64,000 nucleotides of DNA from Campylobacter mucosalis (GCF_013372205.1 NZ_CP053831.1:1364001-1428000); one strand, 5' to 3'. Shown: positions 38,927 to 47,603, numbered from the stretch's first letter. The notes: generated by a model not told the origin, from the letters alone. Translations and numbers: made by a program.

Positions 38927-40510
38927 ATGCAAGACATACAAGAAAGCTACGACAAACTCCCCTATTTTTCAAATGCGTTTGTTGAAACATCGCCATTTAG
39001 ACTAGAAGCCATAGGTAAATTTTTAACCCTAAATCCAGCAAAAACCGACAACGCAAGAGTGTTAGAGATCGGTTGTAGCTATGGTGGAAATCTACTTCCA
39101 TTTGCAGCACAAAACCCAAATGCTAAAATTCTAGGTATAGATCTAAGCCAGACACAGATACAAACCGCAAATGAATTAGCAGATAAAATGGGGCTAAAAA
39201 ATATAAAATTTATGCAAAAAGATATCTGTGAGCTATCTCCGCAAGATGTCAAAGGGTTTGAGAAATTTGACTACATCGTATGTCACGGCGTGTATAGCTG
39301 GGTTCCTGACTTTGTAAGGGACGCGATACTAAAGGTCATAAAAAACTTTTTAGATCCAAACGGGATAGCCTACATCTCATACAACACCTATCCTGGCTGG
39401 AAAACCAAAGAGGTTATAAGGGAATTTTTAAAATTTGGAACACAAAATTCTAACACTCCAACGCAAAAGTGCGAAAGGGCAAATGAGCTTTTAGACACCT
39501 TTGGATTATATCTAGAATTTATGGAGCAAAACGAAACAGATATCCCGCATTTTCAAGCACTAAACAGATATATAAAAGACCTAAATGGACGTAGCGACAC
39601 ATATATATTTCACGAATTTTTAGAGAGTTTTAACAGACCGCTTTGGTTTAAGGAATTTGCACAAGCACTCGATCAAAACGGACTTTCATATCTAACGGAT
39701 ACGAATTTAGATGATATCTTTCATCAAAATGTAGGGATAAAAGAGTTTGATGAATGGGTAGATATAAATTTCACAGATAGAATAGAAAAAGAGCAAGCTT
39801 TGGACTTTTTTACAAACAAAACCTTTAGAAAAAGTCTAGTCGTGCATAAAGAGTCAATGGGGGGGGGTAGCGGAGAATTTCACGCTGAGATCGGCGTAAA
39901 TGAGCTTAGCTTGATAAACCTAAGTGCCACATTTAAAAAGCAAAGTGATGGAAGCTATAAGGGTATAAACGACAAATTGATGAAACCCGAATACAACTGG
40001 CTTTATGACGTCTTTAATAAAGTGTGTCCTGAAAGTATAAATTTTGCCTCTCTAGCCTCACTTTTGGATAATGAAAATGCGGTGCAAACGGCATATCTTG
40101 GGTTTTTAGAAATTTTAAGCAAGGATTGTGCGATTTTAAGCACATTTAAAACCGAAAATATCAAATACGAAGTCGGTAAAACTAGACTCAAAGAGAATTT
40201 AAGAGGGTATTTTCAGTATTTTGCAAATAACAAAAAGCCAGTCATTGGTTTTTCAAATATGTTTAACGTAAAAGTGAAATTTTCGCACATAGACGCAGCT
40301 ATGGCGCTAAATTTTGACGGCAAAAAAAGTATAGATGACATAGTGACCATCGCTGGAAATTTACTAAAAACCAACAAACTAACCTTAAGCGTATATGAAA
40401 CAAATGTCAAACCAAGCGATAAAAAAGAGAGTAAAAAGCTACTTTTAGAATATGTAAAAAATATCGAAGCTATGCTTAGTGATAACTATTTTTTAGAAAA
40501 TTTTAGCTAG
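38927..40510 (+). CDS. class I methyltransferase with regulatory domain, phase-variable (ON here)
   Basis: SAM-dependent methyltransferase of 527 residues. The SAM fold lies at about 40-190 (VLEIGCSYGGNLLPFA, ILGIDLSQTQIQTA, FDYIVCHGVYSWVPDF), followed by a methyltransferase regulatory-type domain and a C-terminal extension. A run of nine G (39859-39867) encodes GGG at 312-314 and is in frame. With eight G a stop comes about ten codons later, and with ten G it comes at once (GGG then TAG), cutting the protein near 315-325. TATAAAAT (38896) is a likely -10. The substrate is unknown; protein or surface-glycan methylation are options. Confidence 0.85.
   Translation: MQDIQESYDKLPYFSNAFVETSPFRLEAIGKFLTLNPAKTDNARVLEIGCSYGGNLLPFAAQNPNAKILGIDLSQTQIQTANELADKMGLKNIKFMQKDICELSPQDVKGFEKFDYIVCHGVYSWVPDFVRDAILKVIKNFLDPNGIAYISYNTYPGWKTKEVIREFLKFGTQNSNTPTQKCERANELLDTFGLYLEFMEQNETDIPHFQALNRYIKDLNGRSDTYIFHEFLESFNRPLWFKEFAQALDQNGLSYLTDTNLDDIFHQNVGIKEFDEWVDINFTDRIEKEQALDFFTNKTFRKSLVVHKESMGGGSGEFHAEIGVNELSLINLSATFKKQSDGSYKGINDKLMKPEYNWLYDVFNKVCPESINFASLASLLDNENAVQTAYLGFLEILSKDCAILSTFKTENIKYEVGKTRLKENLRGYFQYFANNKKPVIGFSNMFNVKVKFSHIDAAMALNFDGKKSIDDIVTIAGNLLKTNKLTLSVYETNVKPSDKKESKKLLLEYVKNIEAMLSDNYFLENFS
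39859..39867 (+). repeat. 9-G homopolymer contingency tract in methyltransferase
   Basis: Nine consecutive G inside the coding region, between the catalytic half and the C-terminal half of the protein. Current length keeps the frame open. Confidence 0.9.
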
Positions 40511-40597
40511 GTAGTTTTGCAAAAATTAAAATATGGATTTTATATCATTTTCAGTTTTTTTTGATATTCTACGCAAAATTTTACCCAAGGAGAAAAT

Positions 40598-40882
40598 ATG
40601 TCAGTAAAGATAACAGATATTTGCATTAGCTGTGGCTCTTGCATTGATGAGTGTCCAGTAGAAGCTATCGTAGATGATAGCGATAACCCAACAGGAGCAG
40701 ACACATACTATGTTTATGCAGACAAATGCGTTGAGTGTGTTGGACACAACGACGAACCAGCCTGTGCTTCAGCCTGTCCGACCGATGGCTGTATCGTTTG
40801 GGACGCTCCATTTGAAGGTCAGCCATCTCGCGATAATATAGGTGCTAATCTAAGAACAGGAACAACGCCAGTTATAGGCTGA
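40598..40882 (+). CDS. 2[4Fe-4S] ferredoxin
   Basis: Small cytoplasmic electron carrier, 94 residues. The first cluster motif is CISCGSCIDECPVEA (11-25). The second is CVECVGHNDEPACASACP, in which the spacing between the second and third Cys is enlarged, as in the Alvin-type (Allochromatium) ferredoxins. Own promoter region upstream (TTTTTTTTGATATTCT) and a strong terminator downstream make it monocistronic. It likely serves 2-oxoacid oxidoreductases or flavodoxin-linked reductases. Confidence 0.93.
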   Translation: MSVKITDICISCGSCIDECPVEAIVDDSDNPTGADTYYVYADKCVECVGHNDEPACASACPTDGCIVWDAPFEGQPSRDNIGANLRTGTTPVIG

Positions 40883-40883
40883 C

Positions 40884-40918
40884 TTTAGGCTCGATTTGAG
40901 CCTAAATTTTGTTTTTTT
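40884..40918 (+). terminator. rho-independent terminator after ferredoxin
   Basis: TTTAGGCTC, loop GATTT and GAGCCTAAA make a perfect nine-pair stem followed by TTTTGTTTTTTTCT. Confidence 0.92.
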
Positions 40919-40930
40919 CTTTTTTTTTGG

Positions 40931-40936
40931 TATAAT
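40931..40936 (+). promoter_or_regulatory. -10 box of ndk
   Basis: TATAAT preceded by a long T-run and GG, 42 bases before the ndk ATG, and directly behind the ferredoxin terminator. Good promoter for the ndk-DUF177-rpmF-plsX-fabH unit. Confidence 0.65.
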
Positions 40937-40977
40937 TGCCGACTTTTAAAACAGAATTGAGCAATTAAGGAAAACTT

Positions 40978-41391
40978 ATGCAACAAACACTTTCTATCAT
41001 CAAACCAGATGCGGTTAAAAAGGGCGTTATCGGTAAAATTATCGACAGATTCGAGTCAAATGGCTTAAGAATTGCTGCCATGAAAAAGGTAAAACTTAGC
41101 AAATGCGACGCAAAAGCTTTTTACGCTGTCCATAGCGAAAGACCATTTTTTGGCGATTTAGTTGATTTTATGGTTAGCGGACCAGTTGTTGTTATGGTGC
41201 TTGAGGGCGAAAACGCAGTGGCTAAAAACCGCGATCTAATGGGTGCAACAAACCCAAAAGAAGCAGCACCTGGCACTATTAGAGCAGACTTTGCAGATAG
41301 CATAGACGCAAACGCTGTTCACGGAAGCGATAGCCTAGAAAATGCCAAAAATGAGATAGCATTTTTCTTTTCAAATAGAGAAATTTGCTAG
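40978..41391 (+). CDS. ndk: nucleoside diphosphate kinase
   Basis: Transfers gamma-phosphate between NTPs and NDPs through a phospho-histidine, 137 residues. [19 protein letters not shown] is the usual start and the active His115 is in [15 protein letters not shown] lies upstream. Intact. Confidence 0.98.
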   Translation: MQQTLSIIKPDAVKKGVIGKIIDRFESNGLRIAAMKKVKLSKCDAKAFYAVHSERPFFGDLVDFMVSGPVVVMVLEGENAVAKNRDLMGATNPKEAAPGTIRADFADSIDANAVHGSDSLENAKNEIAFFFSNREIC

Positions 41392-41407
41392 TATTTTGGG
41401 TTAAACT

Positions 41408-41764
41408 TTGAAACTATCTTTTTTAAAAGTTACAAAACAGCCTAGCGACTTTAAACTAGAAAAAGATGGTTTAAATTTTAGTGGTTTTGTTGTCAGACAA
41501 GATCCTAAAATAGTAAAATGTCAAGGTAAAATTCTTGGCAATACGCCACATATTTGCGATAGATGTGGAGATGAAATTTCGCTTCAGATAGATCAAGATG
41601 TTGATCTTTTGCTAAGTGACGGCGTCTATAAAGACGAACCTGATGAGCTTAGCGATATTTTTGAGTTTTTTGACGGCGAGATTAATTTTGACGATATTTT
41701 TGTAAGTGAGATTGAAGCTTACAAAAGTGATTATTTTTATTGTGAAAATTGTAAAAATTTATAA
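41408..41764 (+). CDS. DUF177 (YceD-like) protein
   Basis: Small protein of 118 residues encoded just before rpmF, the position held by YceD/DUF177 proteins in most bacteria. Two CxxC pairs ([10 protein letters not shown] and [10 protein letters not shown]) suggest a zinc site. The acidic stretch [18 protein letters not shown] is typical. It starts at TTG 41408 and is spaced 16 bases from ndk. The family is linked to 23S rRNA or ribosome maturation in other organisms; its exact role is not evident here. Confidence 0.82.
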   Translation: MKLSFLKVTKQPSDFKLEKDGLNFSGFVVRQDPKIVKCQGKILGNTPHICDRCGDEISLQIDQDVDLLLSDGVYKDEPDELSDIFEFFDGEINFDDIFVSEIEAYKSDYFYCENCKNL

Positions 41765-41775
41765 AGGAGAATAAA

Positions 41776-41922
41776 ATGGCAGTACCAAAGCGAAGAGTGA
41801 GTCATACTCGTGCAGCAAAACGTAGAACACACTACAAGGTAACACTTCCGGTTCCTGTTAAAGACAAAGATGGCTCTTGGAAGATGCCACACCGCGTCAA
41901 TAAAGTAACTGGCGAATATTAA
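41776..41922 (+). CDS. rpmF: 50S ribosomal protein L32
   Basis: A 48-residue ribosomal protein, [20 protein letters not shown] at the start and ending [18 protein letters not shown] lies six bases upstream of the ATG. There is no CxxC zinc motif, as is usual for this lineage. The TAA overlaps the plsX ATG by one base, a classical rpmF-plsX link between ribosome and lipid genes. Confidence 0.97.
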   Translation: MAVPKRRVSHTRAAKRRTHYKVTLPVPVKDKDGSWKMPHRVNKVTGEY

Positions 41923-42914
41923 TGATACGCGTTGCTATTGACGCTATGGGTGGGGACTTTGGTCCCGAACCTCTTGTTGCTGGTATCGTTGCAGCATTAG
42001 AGAGTAAAAAATTTTCAGCACTTCTTGTTGGCAACAGTAAAATCATAAAACCACTAATACCAACAAACCTACTAAAATATATCGAATTTATTGAGGCATC
42101 AGAAGCAATATCTATGGAAGATGGTGCAACAGAGGCATTAAAACGCAAAGAAAGCACTATTTTTAAAGCTGTTGATTTAGTCAAAAATTGCTTAGCTGAC
42201 GCTGTTGTTTCAGCTGGACACAGTGGAGCGACAATGAGCCTAGCCACGCTAAGACTTGGCAGATTAAAAGGCGTTTCGCGTCCAGCCATAGCAACACTTA
42301 TGCCAAATTCAAAATCCAGTAGCACACTTGTTTTAGACGTTGGAGCAAATGTCGATTGTAAATCCGAACACCTATTTCAGTTTGCTGTAATGGGCGAAGC
42401 TTACGCTAAAGAAATTTTAAAGAGAAACACGCCTAAAATAGGGCTACTCTCAAATGGCGAAGAAAAGAGTAAAGGCAACGAAGTAAGCAAAGAGGCATAC
42501 GAACTCATATCAAAACTTGATAATTTTACAGGCAATGCCGAGGGCGGTCAGGTATTTGACGGCAGCGTTGATGTAGTCGTATGTGACGGTTTTATAGGTA
42601 ATATCCTTTTAAAAACAAGCGAGGGTGTAGCCGAAGCGATAACAAAAATTATTAAACAAGAGGTCAAAAGATCTCCTATGGCAATAGCTGGTTCAGTACT
42701 TATGAAAAAGGTTTTTTCAAGACTTAAAAAACAGATAAGTTACGATGAGTATGGCGGAGCTCCACTACTTGGCGTTAATGGTTGTGTCATCATAAGTCAC
42801 GGAAAAAGCAATGCAAAAGCTATGAAAAATGCGATATTTCAGGCTATAAATTTTGCGGACTCTAATATCAATAAAGTCATAGAACAAGAACTTTCAAAAC
42901 ATATAAAGTCATAA
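41922..42914 (+). CDS. plsX: phosphate acyltransferase PlsX
   Basis: Makes acyl-phosphate from acyl-ACP for phospholipid synthesis, 330 residues. [11 protein letters not shown] (6-16), [32 protein letters not shown] and [16 protein letters not shown] are all family signatures. It starts inside the rpmF stop and is followed by fabH after one base. Confidence 0.97.
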   Translation: MIRVAIDAMGGDFGPEPLVAGIVAALESKKFSALLVGNSKIIKPLIPTNLLKYIEFIEASEAISMEDGATEALKRKESTIFKAVDLVKNCLADAVVSAGHSGATMSLATLRLGRLKGVSRPAIATLMPNSKSSSTLVLDVGANVDCKSEHLFQFAVMGEAYAKEILKRNTPKIGLLSNGEEKSKGNEVSKEAYELISKLDNFTGNAEGGQVFDGSVDVVVCDGFIGNILLKTSEGVAEAITKIIKQEVKRSPMAIAGSVLMKKVFSRLKKQISYDEYGGAPLLGVNGCVIISHGKSNAKAMKNAIFQAINFADSNINKVIEQELSKHIKS

Positions 42915-42915
42915 A

Positions 42916-43923
42916 ATGCCAAAAGCCTCACTAATATCGATAGCGTCATATGTCCCAGAAAAAATTTTAACAAATTTCGACCTTGAAAATATGGTCGAAA
43001 CTAGCGATGAGTGGATTGTAAAACGCACAGGTATTAAAGAGCGACACATCGCCACAGATGAGATTACAAGCGACCTTGGCACAAAGGCTGCCAAATTAGC
43101 CATAAAACGTGCTGGACTAAATCCAAGCGACATAGACGCTATCATCTGTGCAACAATCAGCCCAGATCATCTTTGTATGCCATCAACAGCGTGTAAAATT
43201 GCTTCAAATTTGGGATTAAGATACGGAGTAACGGCATTTGATATTAGTGCTGCTTGCACGGGTTTTATATATCTTTTAGAACTTGCCAAAGCCCTTATTG
43301 AAAGTGGAGCTAAGAAAAATGTGCTAATCATAGGTGCTGAAAAATTAAGCTCGATAGTTGACTACACAGATAGAGGAACTTGCATACTATTTGGAGATGG
43401 CGCTGGAGCAGCCGTGGTATCAGCCAGTTCTGAGAATGAAATTTTAGACGTTCATACCGCAAGTGACGGCTCTCAAGGGGAGCTTTTAATAACTCCTGGT
43501 TGCGGTAGCGCATATCCAGCAAATCACGAAACAATAAACAAAGGGCTAAATTTCATCCATATGTCTGGTAATGAAGTATTTAAAGTGGCCGTTCAAACAC
43601 TTACAAAAAGCGTTATAGATACGCTTGAACAAAATAAACTTACAAGTGAAGACATAGACTTTTTCATACCGCACCAAGCAAACATAAGAATAATTGAAGC
43701 GGTCAAGCAAAGACTAAATTTTACAGATGAACAATGCGTATTGACCGTTCATAAATATGGCAATACAAGCTCTGCGTCAATACCAATGGCGATAAACGAC
43801 GCTTATGAAGATGGACGCATTAAAAATGGCTCGGTTTTACTACTTGACGCATTTGGTGGCGGTTTTACCTGGGGTTCAGCCATCTTAAAATTTGGTGGCA
43901 AAAACTTTAACGAACTAGCTTAA
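42916..43923 (+). CDS. fabH: beta-ketoacyl-ACP synthase III
   Basis: Starts fatty-acid chains by condensing acetyl-CoA with malonyl-ACP, 335 residues. The catalytic triad is visible: Cys in [14 protein letters not shown] (about 115), His in [10 protein letters not shown], and Asn in [12 protein letters not shown]. It ends the plsX-fabH pair. A 14-base inverted repeat begins 24 bases downstream. Confidence 0.97.
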   Translation: MPKASLISIASYVPEKILTNFDLENMVETSDEWIVKRTGIKERHIATDEITSDLGTKAAKLAIKRAGLNPSDIDAIICATISPDHLCMPSTACKIASNLGLRYGVTAFDISAACTGFIYLLELAKALIESGAKKNVLIIGAEKLSSIVDYTDRGTCILFGDGAGAAVVSASSENEILDVHTASDGSQGELLITPGCGSAYPANHETINKGLNFIHMSGNEVFKVAVQTLTKSVIDTLEQNKLTSEDIDFFIPHQANIRIIEAVKQRLNFTDEQCVLTVHKYGNTSSASIPMAINDAYEDGRIKNGSVLLLDAFGGGFTWGSAILKFGGKNFNELA

Positions 43924-43946
43924 AAAATCCAAAATTCTACTCTATT

Positions 43947-43998
43947 TTTAAAATATCAATGGCTTTAAAATTTATAAATAGAATATTGATATTTTAAA
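43947..43998. repeat. 14-bp inverted repeat upstream of the haem operon
   Basis: TTTAAAATATCAAT (43947-43960) and ATTGATATTTTAAA (43985-43998) are perfect inverted copies 24 bases apart. The second copy lies about 20 bases upstream of the -10 box at 44020. It could be an AT-rich terminator for fabH or a repressor-type operator for the haem operon. There is no T-run of quality, so I favour the latter weakly. Confidence 0.55.
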
Positions 43999-44019
43999 TC
44001 ATTTTTAAATAATTCGTGT

Positions 44020-44025
44020 TATAAT
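44020..44025 (+). promoter_or_regulatory. -10 box of the haem operon
   Basis: TATAAT in GTGTTATAATTAAG, 33 bases before the ATG at 44058. No clear 19-bp Fur box is visible. Confidence 0.6.
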
Positions 44026-44057
44026 TAAGATATTTTTAACAAAAAAGAGGTAGTAAA

Positions 44058-44297
44058 ATGAAACAAAGAGCAATAAACCATATGAATGCAGATCACTTAG
44101 ACATCGTAGAGGCGTTTTGCATAAAATTTGGAGATATAGCAAACCCAACAAATGTAAGAATGACAGATATAGATGAAAATGGCATGGAGATAACTTGCGA
44201 TGAAAAAGTTATTTTTGTGCCATTTTTAAGTAAAGCAAACCAAAATGGAGAGGGTTTTAGAAACGCGATTATCGAGCTTTATACAAAAATAAGCTAA
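44058..44297 (+). CDS. stand-alone DUF2470/HugZ C-terminal-type protein
   Basis: A 79-residue protein made only of the small domain that normally ends HugZ/ChuZ haem oxygenases and related pyridoxamine-oxidase-like proteins. The diagnostic opening is INHMNADHLDIVEAF with NADH-type residues (about 5-19), followed by VRMTDIDENGMEITCD and a C-terminal helix. There is no flavin-binding split barrel, and the upstream 130 bases hold none. Ribosome site AAAGAGG. As first gene of an operon with a radical SAM haem-opening enzyme and a flavodoxin, it may be a haem-binding or haem-delivery protein, which is inference. Confidence 0.78.
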   Translation: MKQRAINHMNADHLDIVEAFCIKFGDIANPTNVRMTDIDENGMEITCDEKVIFVPFLSKANQNGEGFRNAIIELYTKIS

Positions 44298-44322
44298 TTT
44301 TTAAGGAGGAGGAGGGACTAAA

Positions 44323-44382
44323 ATGAAGGGGAATAACAATGTTCTTACAACGCATAAAAGGGCACCACTCCGGACACCCTAA
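44323..44382 (+). CDS. possible 19-residue leader ORF overlapping hutW
   Basis: The ATG at 44323 has the strongest ribosome site in the area (AAGGAGGAGGAGGGA, 44303-44317) and starts MKGNNNVLTTHKRAPLRTP, stopping at 44382, 41 bases after and out of frame with the hutW start. The hutW ATG at 44339 has the weaker AAGGGG inside this leader. It may couple or limit translation of hutW, or be chance. No homologue is known to me. Confidence 0.35.
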   Translation: MKGNNNVLTTHKRAPLRTP

Positions 44383-45562
44383 GCGCGTAAAACCAGCAAG
44401 TAAAGAGTTGCTTGAAGAGTATTTAAGCCAAACATCACCAGATCAAGCGGACGGTGCAATCTACTTTCACGTGCCATTTTGCGATAATATCTGCTCGTTT
44501 TGTTCCATGAATAGGACAAAACTTGACGATGAGATTGACGAATATGCGAACTATCTAATATCTCAAATAGAACACTACGCAAAATTTGAGTATATTAAAC
44601 AAAAAGAGTTTAGCAGTGTATATTTTGGTGGAGGCACACCCACAACACTAAAAGAGCGTCACTTGGAACGCATTATAACAGCCATAAATCAAAATTTCAA
44701 ACTCACAAAAAATGTCGAGTTTAGTTTTGAAAGCACACTTCACAACCTTAGCATTTCAAAGCTTAGACTTATGCAAAATTTGGGCGTTAATCGATTTAGT
44801 ATAGGTATTCAAACGCTATCTGATAGGGGTAGAAAAATTCTAAATCGCATAAACGACGGTATAAAAGCTAGTGAGCATTTAGCTAAGCTAAGAAGTGAAT
44901 TTAGCGGTATCTTGTGTGCTGACATAATTTACAACTATCCAGAACAAAGCATACATGAGTGTCAAAAAGACGCCGAAATTTTAAAACAAATAGGCGTTGA
45001 TAGCGTGAGTTTTTACTCACTTCAGTTTCTTGATGGCTCAGAATTTTGCAAAAATTATGACACCAACTACTACAAACTAGAGCAAGATATAATCTTGCAC
45101 CATACATTTTTAGAAAGTATGATAGATGATAATCACTATCTTTTAGAATTAACAAAAATAGCCAAAAAAGATAGAGATAGCTACCACTATATAGCTATGA
45201 CCCACAAAGGTGCAGACATCTTGCCAATAGGCATAGGAGCTGGTGGAGCGATTGGCAAGTATGGGGTATTTAACTACAAAAAAGAGCAACAGATGATTGG
45301 AATTTTAGCCGATGAAGAGATAGAGTATAAAAAATTTATAGCACTATTTCAATATCAAAATGTATTGTTTGATGATATAAAAAAATACAATTTAGGCAAA
45401 AAAACAATATCTACACTAAATGATTTTTTTAAAAAATGCGAGGAAAATTCCCTACTAAGCTTTAATAAAAATGGCTATACGCTAACTCGTGATGGCATTT
45501 TTTGGGGAAATAACATAGCAACAGAAGTTGGCAAAATAGCACAAAAGGAGTTTTATAAATGA
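44339..45562 (+). CDS. hutW: anaerobic haem-degradation radical SAM methyltransferase (HutW/ChuW-like)
   Basis: HemN-like radical SAM enzyme of 407 residues. Cluster motif CDNICSFC (Cys48, Cys52, Cys55) is preceded by AIYFHVPF, and SVYFGGGTPTTL and FSIGIQTLSDRGRKILNR are present. Relatives ChuW (E. coli O157) and HutW/HmuW open the haem ring without oxygen, giving a linear tetrapyrrole and free iron. HemN itself is less likely because the gene is flanked by a HugZ-type domain and a flavodoxin and departs from HemN around the motif. The start follows AAGGGG; its stop overlaps the flavodoxin by four bases (ATGA). Confidence 0.82.
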   Translation: MFLQRIKGHHSGHPKRVKPASKELLEEYLSQTSPDQADGAIYFHVPFCDNICSFCSMNRTKLDDEIDEYANYLISQIEHYAKFEYIKQKEFSSVYFGGGTPTTLKERHLERIITAINQNFKLTKNVEFSFESTLHNLSISKLRLMQNLGVNRFSIGIQTLSDRGRKILNRINDGIKASEHLAKLRSEFSGILCADIIYNYPEQSIHECQKDAEILKQIGVDSVSFYSLQFLDGSEFCKNYDTNYYKLEQDIILHHTFLESMIDDNHYLLELTKIAKKDRDSYHYIAMTHKGADILPIGIGAGGAIGKYGVFNYKKEQQMIGILADEEIEYKKFIALFQYQNVLFDDIKKYNLGKKTISTLNDFFKKCEENSLLSFNKNGYTLTRDGIFWGNNIATEVGKIAQKEFYK

Positions 45563-46059
45563 AAAAAATCGTCATCTACTCATCAAAAACAGGCAATACT
45601 AAAATGGTAGCACAAGCTATTGCTGACGAGCTTAGTTGCGACGCATTAAGCTACGAAAACGCACCAAATTTAAACGATTTTGATCTTATAATTTTGGGCT
45701 ATTATATAGATAAAGGCGGAGCTGATAGCGGTTTTTATAAATTTGTCAAAGAGCAGATAATTAATAAAAAAGTCGGATATTTTATCACTATGGGGGCTGA
45801 GCCTGAGGAAGAAATTTTGGAAAAAACAATGCAAAATGCGAGAGAATTTCTAAAAGGGAATGAAATTTTACGCGAATTTGTATGTCAAGGCAAAATAGAC
45901 CCGCAAATCATCGAGCAAATGAAGCAAATTGCACAAAAAATGGGCGATAAAGCAATGCATCAAATCACGCCAGAGCGTATAGCAAGGTGGGAAGCTGCAA
46001 AGACTCATCCTGATAAAACGGATCTGCTTAATGCAAAAAATGCGTTTAGTGGGCTTTAA
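45559..46059 (+). CDS. flavodoxin-family protein of the haem operon
   Basis: FMN-binding flavodoxin-like protein, 166 residues. The phosphate loop is YSSKTGNTKMVAQAIAD (5-21), and LIILGYYIDKGGADSGFYKF resembles the region of BilS/HmuF-type flavodoxins. A C-terminal helical extension (PERIARWEAAKTHPDK) is typical of this branch. It probably supplies electrons to the radical SAM enzyme, as proposed for HmuF beside HmuW in Fusobacterium. It converges on recO with a nine-base gap. Confidence 0.82.
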   Translation: MKKIVIYSSKTGNTKMVAQAIADELSCDALSYENAPNLNDFDLIILGYYIDKGGADSGFYKFVKEQIINKKVGYFITMGAEPEEEILEKTMQNAREFLKGNEILREFVCQGKIDPQIIEQMKQIAQKMGDKAMHQITPERIARWEAAKTHPDKTDLLNAKNAFSGL

Positions 46060-46068
46060 TCTAACCAA

Positions 46069-46683
46069 CTAAAATCCCTCAAGTATGATTAAATAGAGCC
46101 TATCAACCTCATCATCATCTAGCCAAATGGCACTTTTTGTATCAAAAAGTTGCTCGATTTTTTTAAAATCAAAGCTATTTTGCGACAAACAGTGCCTATG
46201 TGCTGGTAAAAATCCCCTAACCAAGCACAAATCCTCCAAAATCGGCTCATCACAGACAAAACACTCAAGCTCACTATGCAAACGACCCTCATATTCAAGT
46301 ATCCTTAAATAGCTTTCAATTATCAAGCGTTTTGGATTTTGTTTTGCAAATTTCTTAGCACACTGCTCAAGCTCATCAAAATATATCTCATCTATGCTAT
46401 CGACATCTTTTAAGTGATAGTAGAACAATCTCATCAAATTTTGCCATATAAAAAGTCTTTCACGCTCAAGTTGCCAACTAAACCCAAGGTGCATTACATT
46501 TCTTAAATGGGGTAGAAAATTTATGTTGTTATTTAACTCAAAATCAATTTTATTACCAAGCATTACACTTGGATGTCTGGCTCCATAAAAGCGGTATGAT
46601 TTGATTAAATTTTCATTTGTTAGGATAAAAACGAGCAAATCCTCGTCTTTTACCTTTTGAACCCTGACGATAAATCCCTGCAT
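46069..46683 (-). CDS. recO: DNA repair protein RecO
   Basis: RecFOR recombination mediator, 204 residues. An N-terminal OB-fold (MQGFIVRVQKVKDEDLLVFI), a helical middle and a C-terminal zinc-type knot (CFVCDEP and PAHRHC) are visible. It is shorter than enteric RecO but normal for epsilonproteobacteria. Its start overlaps the dusB stop by one base. Confidence 0.9.
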   Translation of the reverse strand: MQGFIVRVQKVKDEDLLVFILTNENLIKSYRFYGARHPSVMLGNKIDFELNNNINFLPHLRNVMHLGFSWQLERERLFIWQNLMRLFYYHLKDVDSIDEIYFDELEQCAKKFAKQNPKRLIIESYLRILEYEGRLHSELECFVCDEPILEDLCLVRGFLPAHRHCLSQNSFDFKKIEQLFDTKSAIWLDDDEVDRLYLIILEGF

Positions 46684-47603
46684 TAAGCAAAAAAATTCTC
46701 TATCTTATCTCGCATTAAATCCACATTTTCAATGCGATTTATCTCATCTCTAAAGGCGCTAGCCTCGCTCATACCCTTGCTGTATTGGTGCAGGTGCTTC
46801 CTAAAAATATAAGCACCTTGTAAACCATAGTGTTTAAGCATAGCGTCAAAGTGGGCTAGGATTATCTCTTGCTTTAGCTGGGCTGTTACGCTGGTGCCAC
46901 TTTTGATCTCGCTAAATATCCAAGGCTTACCGATACTTGCTCTGCCTATCATAAGGGCGTCTGCTTTTGTGATTTTTAAAACATCATTTGCGTTTTTGGC
47001 ATCTATATCGCCATTTGCTATGACTGGAATTTTAACGCTCTGTTTTACAGATAAAATAGCCTCATAATCAACACTAGCACTATATCCACCAGCCCTCGTA
47101 CGACCGTGCACCGCTAAATAATCAACGCCTGAGCTTTCACAAGCCTTAGCGATCAAAACTTGATTTTTTTCATCAAAACCAAGCCTAATCTTTGCACTTA
47201 ACATCTTTTTATTTGATACGTTTTTTATCGTTTCTAAAATTCTCTTTAGCTGTTCTAAATCTTTTAGTAAAGCAGATCCGGCACTTTGTCTAACAACCTT
47301 TGGGACAGGGCAGCCGCAGTTTAAATCAATGCCGTCAATGCCGTCAAATTTGTTGATTATCAAAACAGCCTTTTTGATATTTTCTACATCATTTCCAGCT
47401 ATTTGGACAATGTATGGTATCTCTTCAGGCGATTTTTGTAGCATTTCAACACTCTTTGCACTATCATAAACGAGTGCATTTGCGCTAATCATCTCACTTA
47501 TAGTAACATCGCAACCAAAACGCTTAACAACGCTACGCAAAGGCAGGTCAGAAAAACCTGCCAATGGAGCTAAAAATAGGGGTTTTTTACTAAAGTCTAT
47601 CAT
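46683..47603 (-). CDS. dusB: tRNA-dihydrouridine synthase
   Basis: Flavin enzyme that reduces uridines in tRNA, 306 residues. LAPLAGFSDLPLRSVVKRFG at the N-terminus, the catalytic Cys in DLNCGCPVPKVV (about 97-103), the FMN site VHGRTRAGGYS, and VIANGDI are visible. DusB type by length and motif. It overlaps the upstream membrane-protein gene by four bases. Confidence 0.95.
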   Translation of the reverse strand: MIDFSKKPLFLAPLAGFSDLPLRSVVKRFGCDVTISEMISANALVYDSAKSVEMLQKSPEEIPYIVQIAGNDVENIKKAVLIINKFDGIDGIDLNCGCPVPKVVRQSAGSALLKDLEQLKRILETIKNVSNKKMLSAKIRLGFDEKNQVLIAKACESSGVDYLAVHGRTRAGGYSASVDYEAILSVKQSVKIPVIANGDIDAKNANDVLKITKADALMIGRASIGKPWIFSEIKSGTSVTAQLKQEIILAHFDAMLKHYGLQGAYIFRKHLHQYSKGMSEASAFRDEINRIENVDLMRDKIENFFA

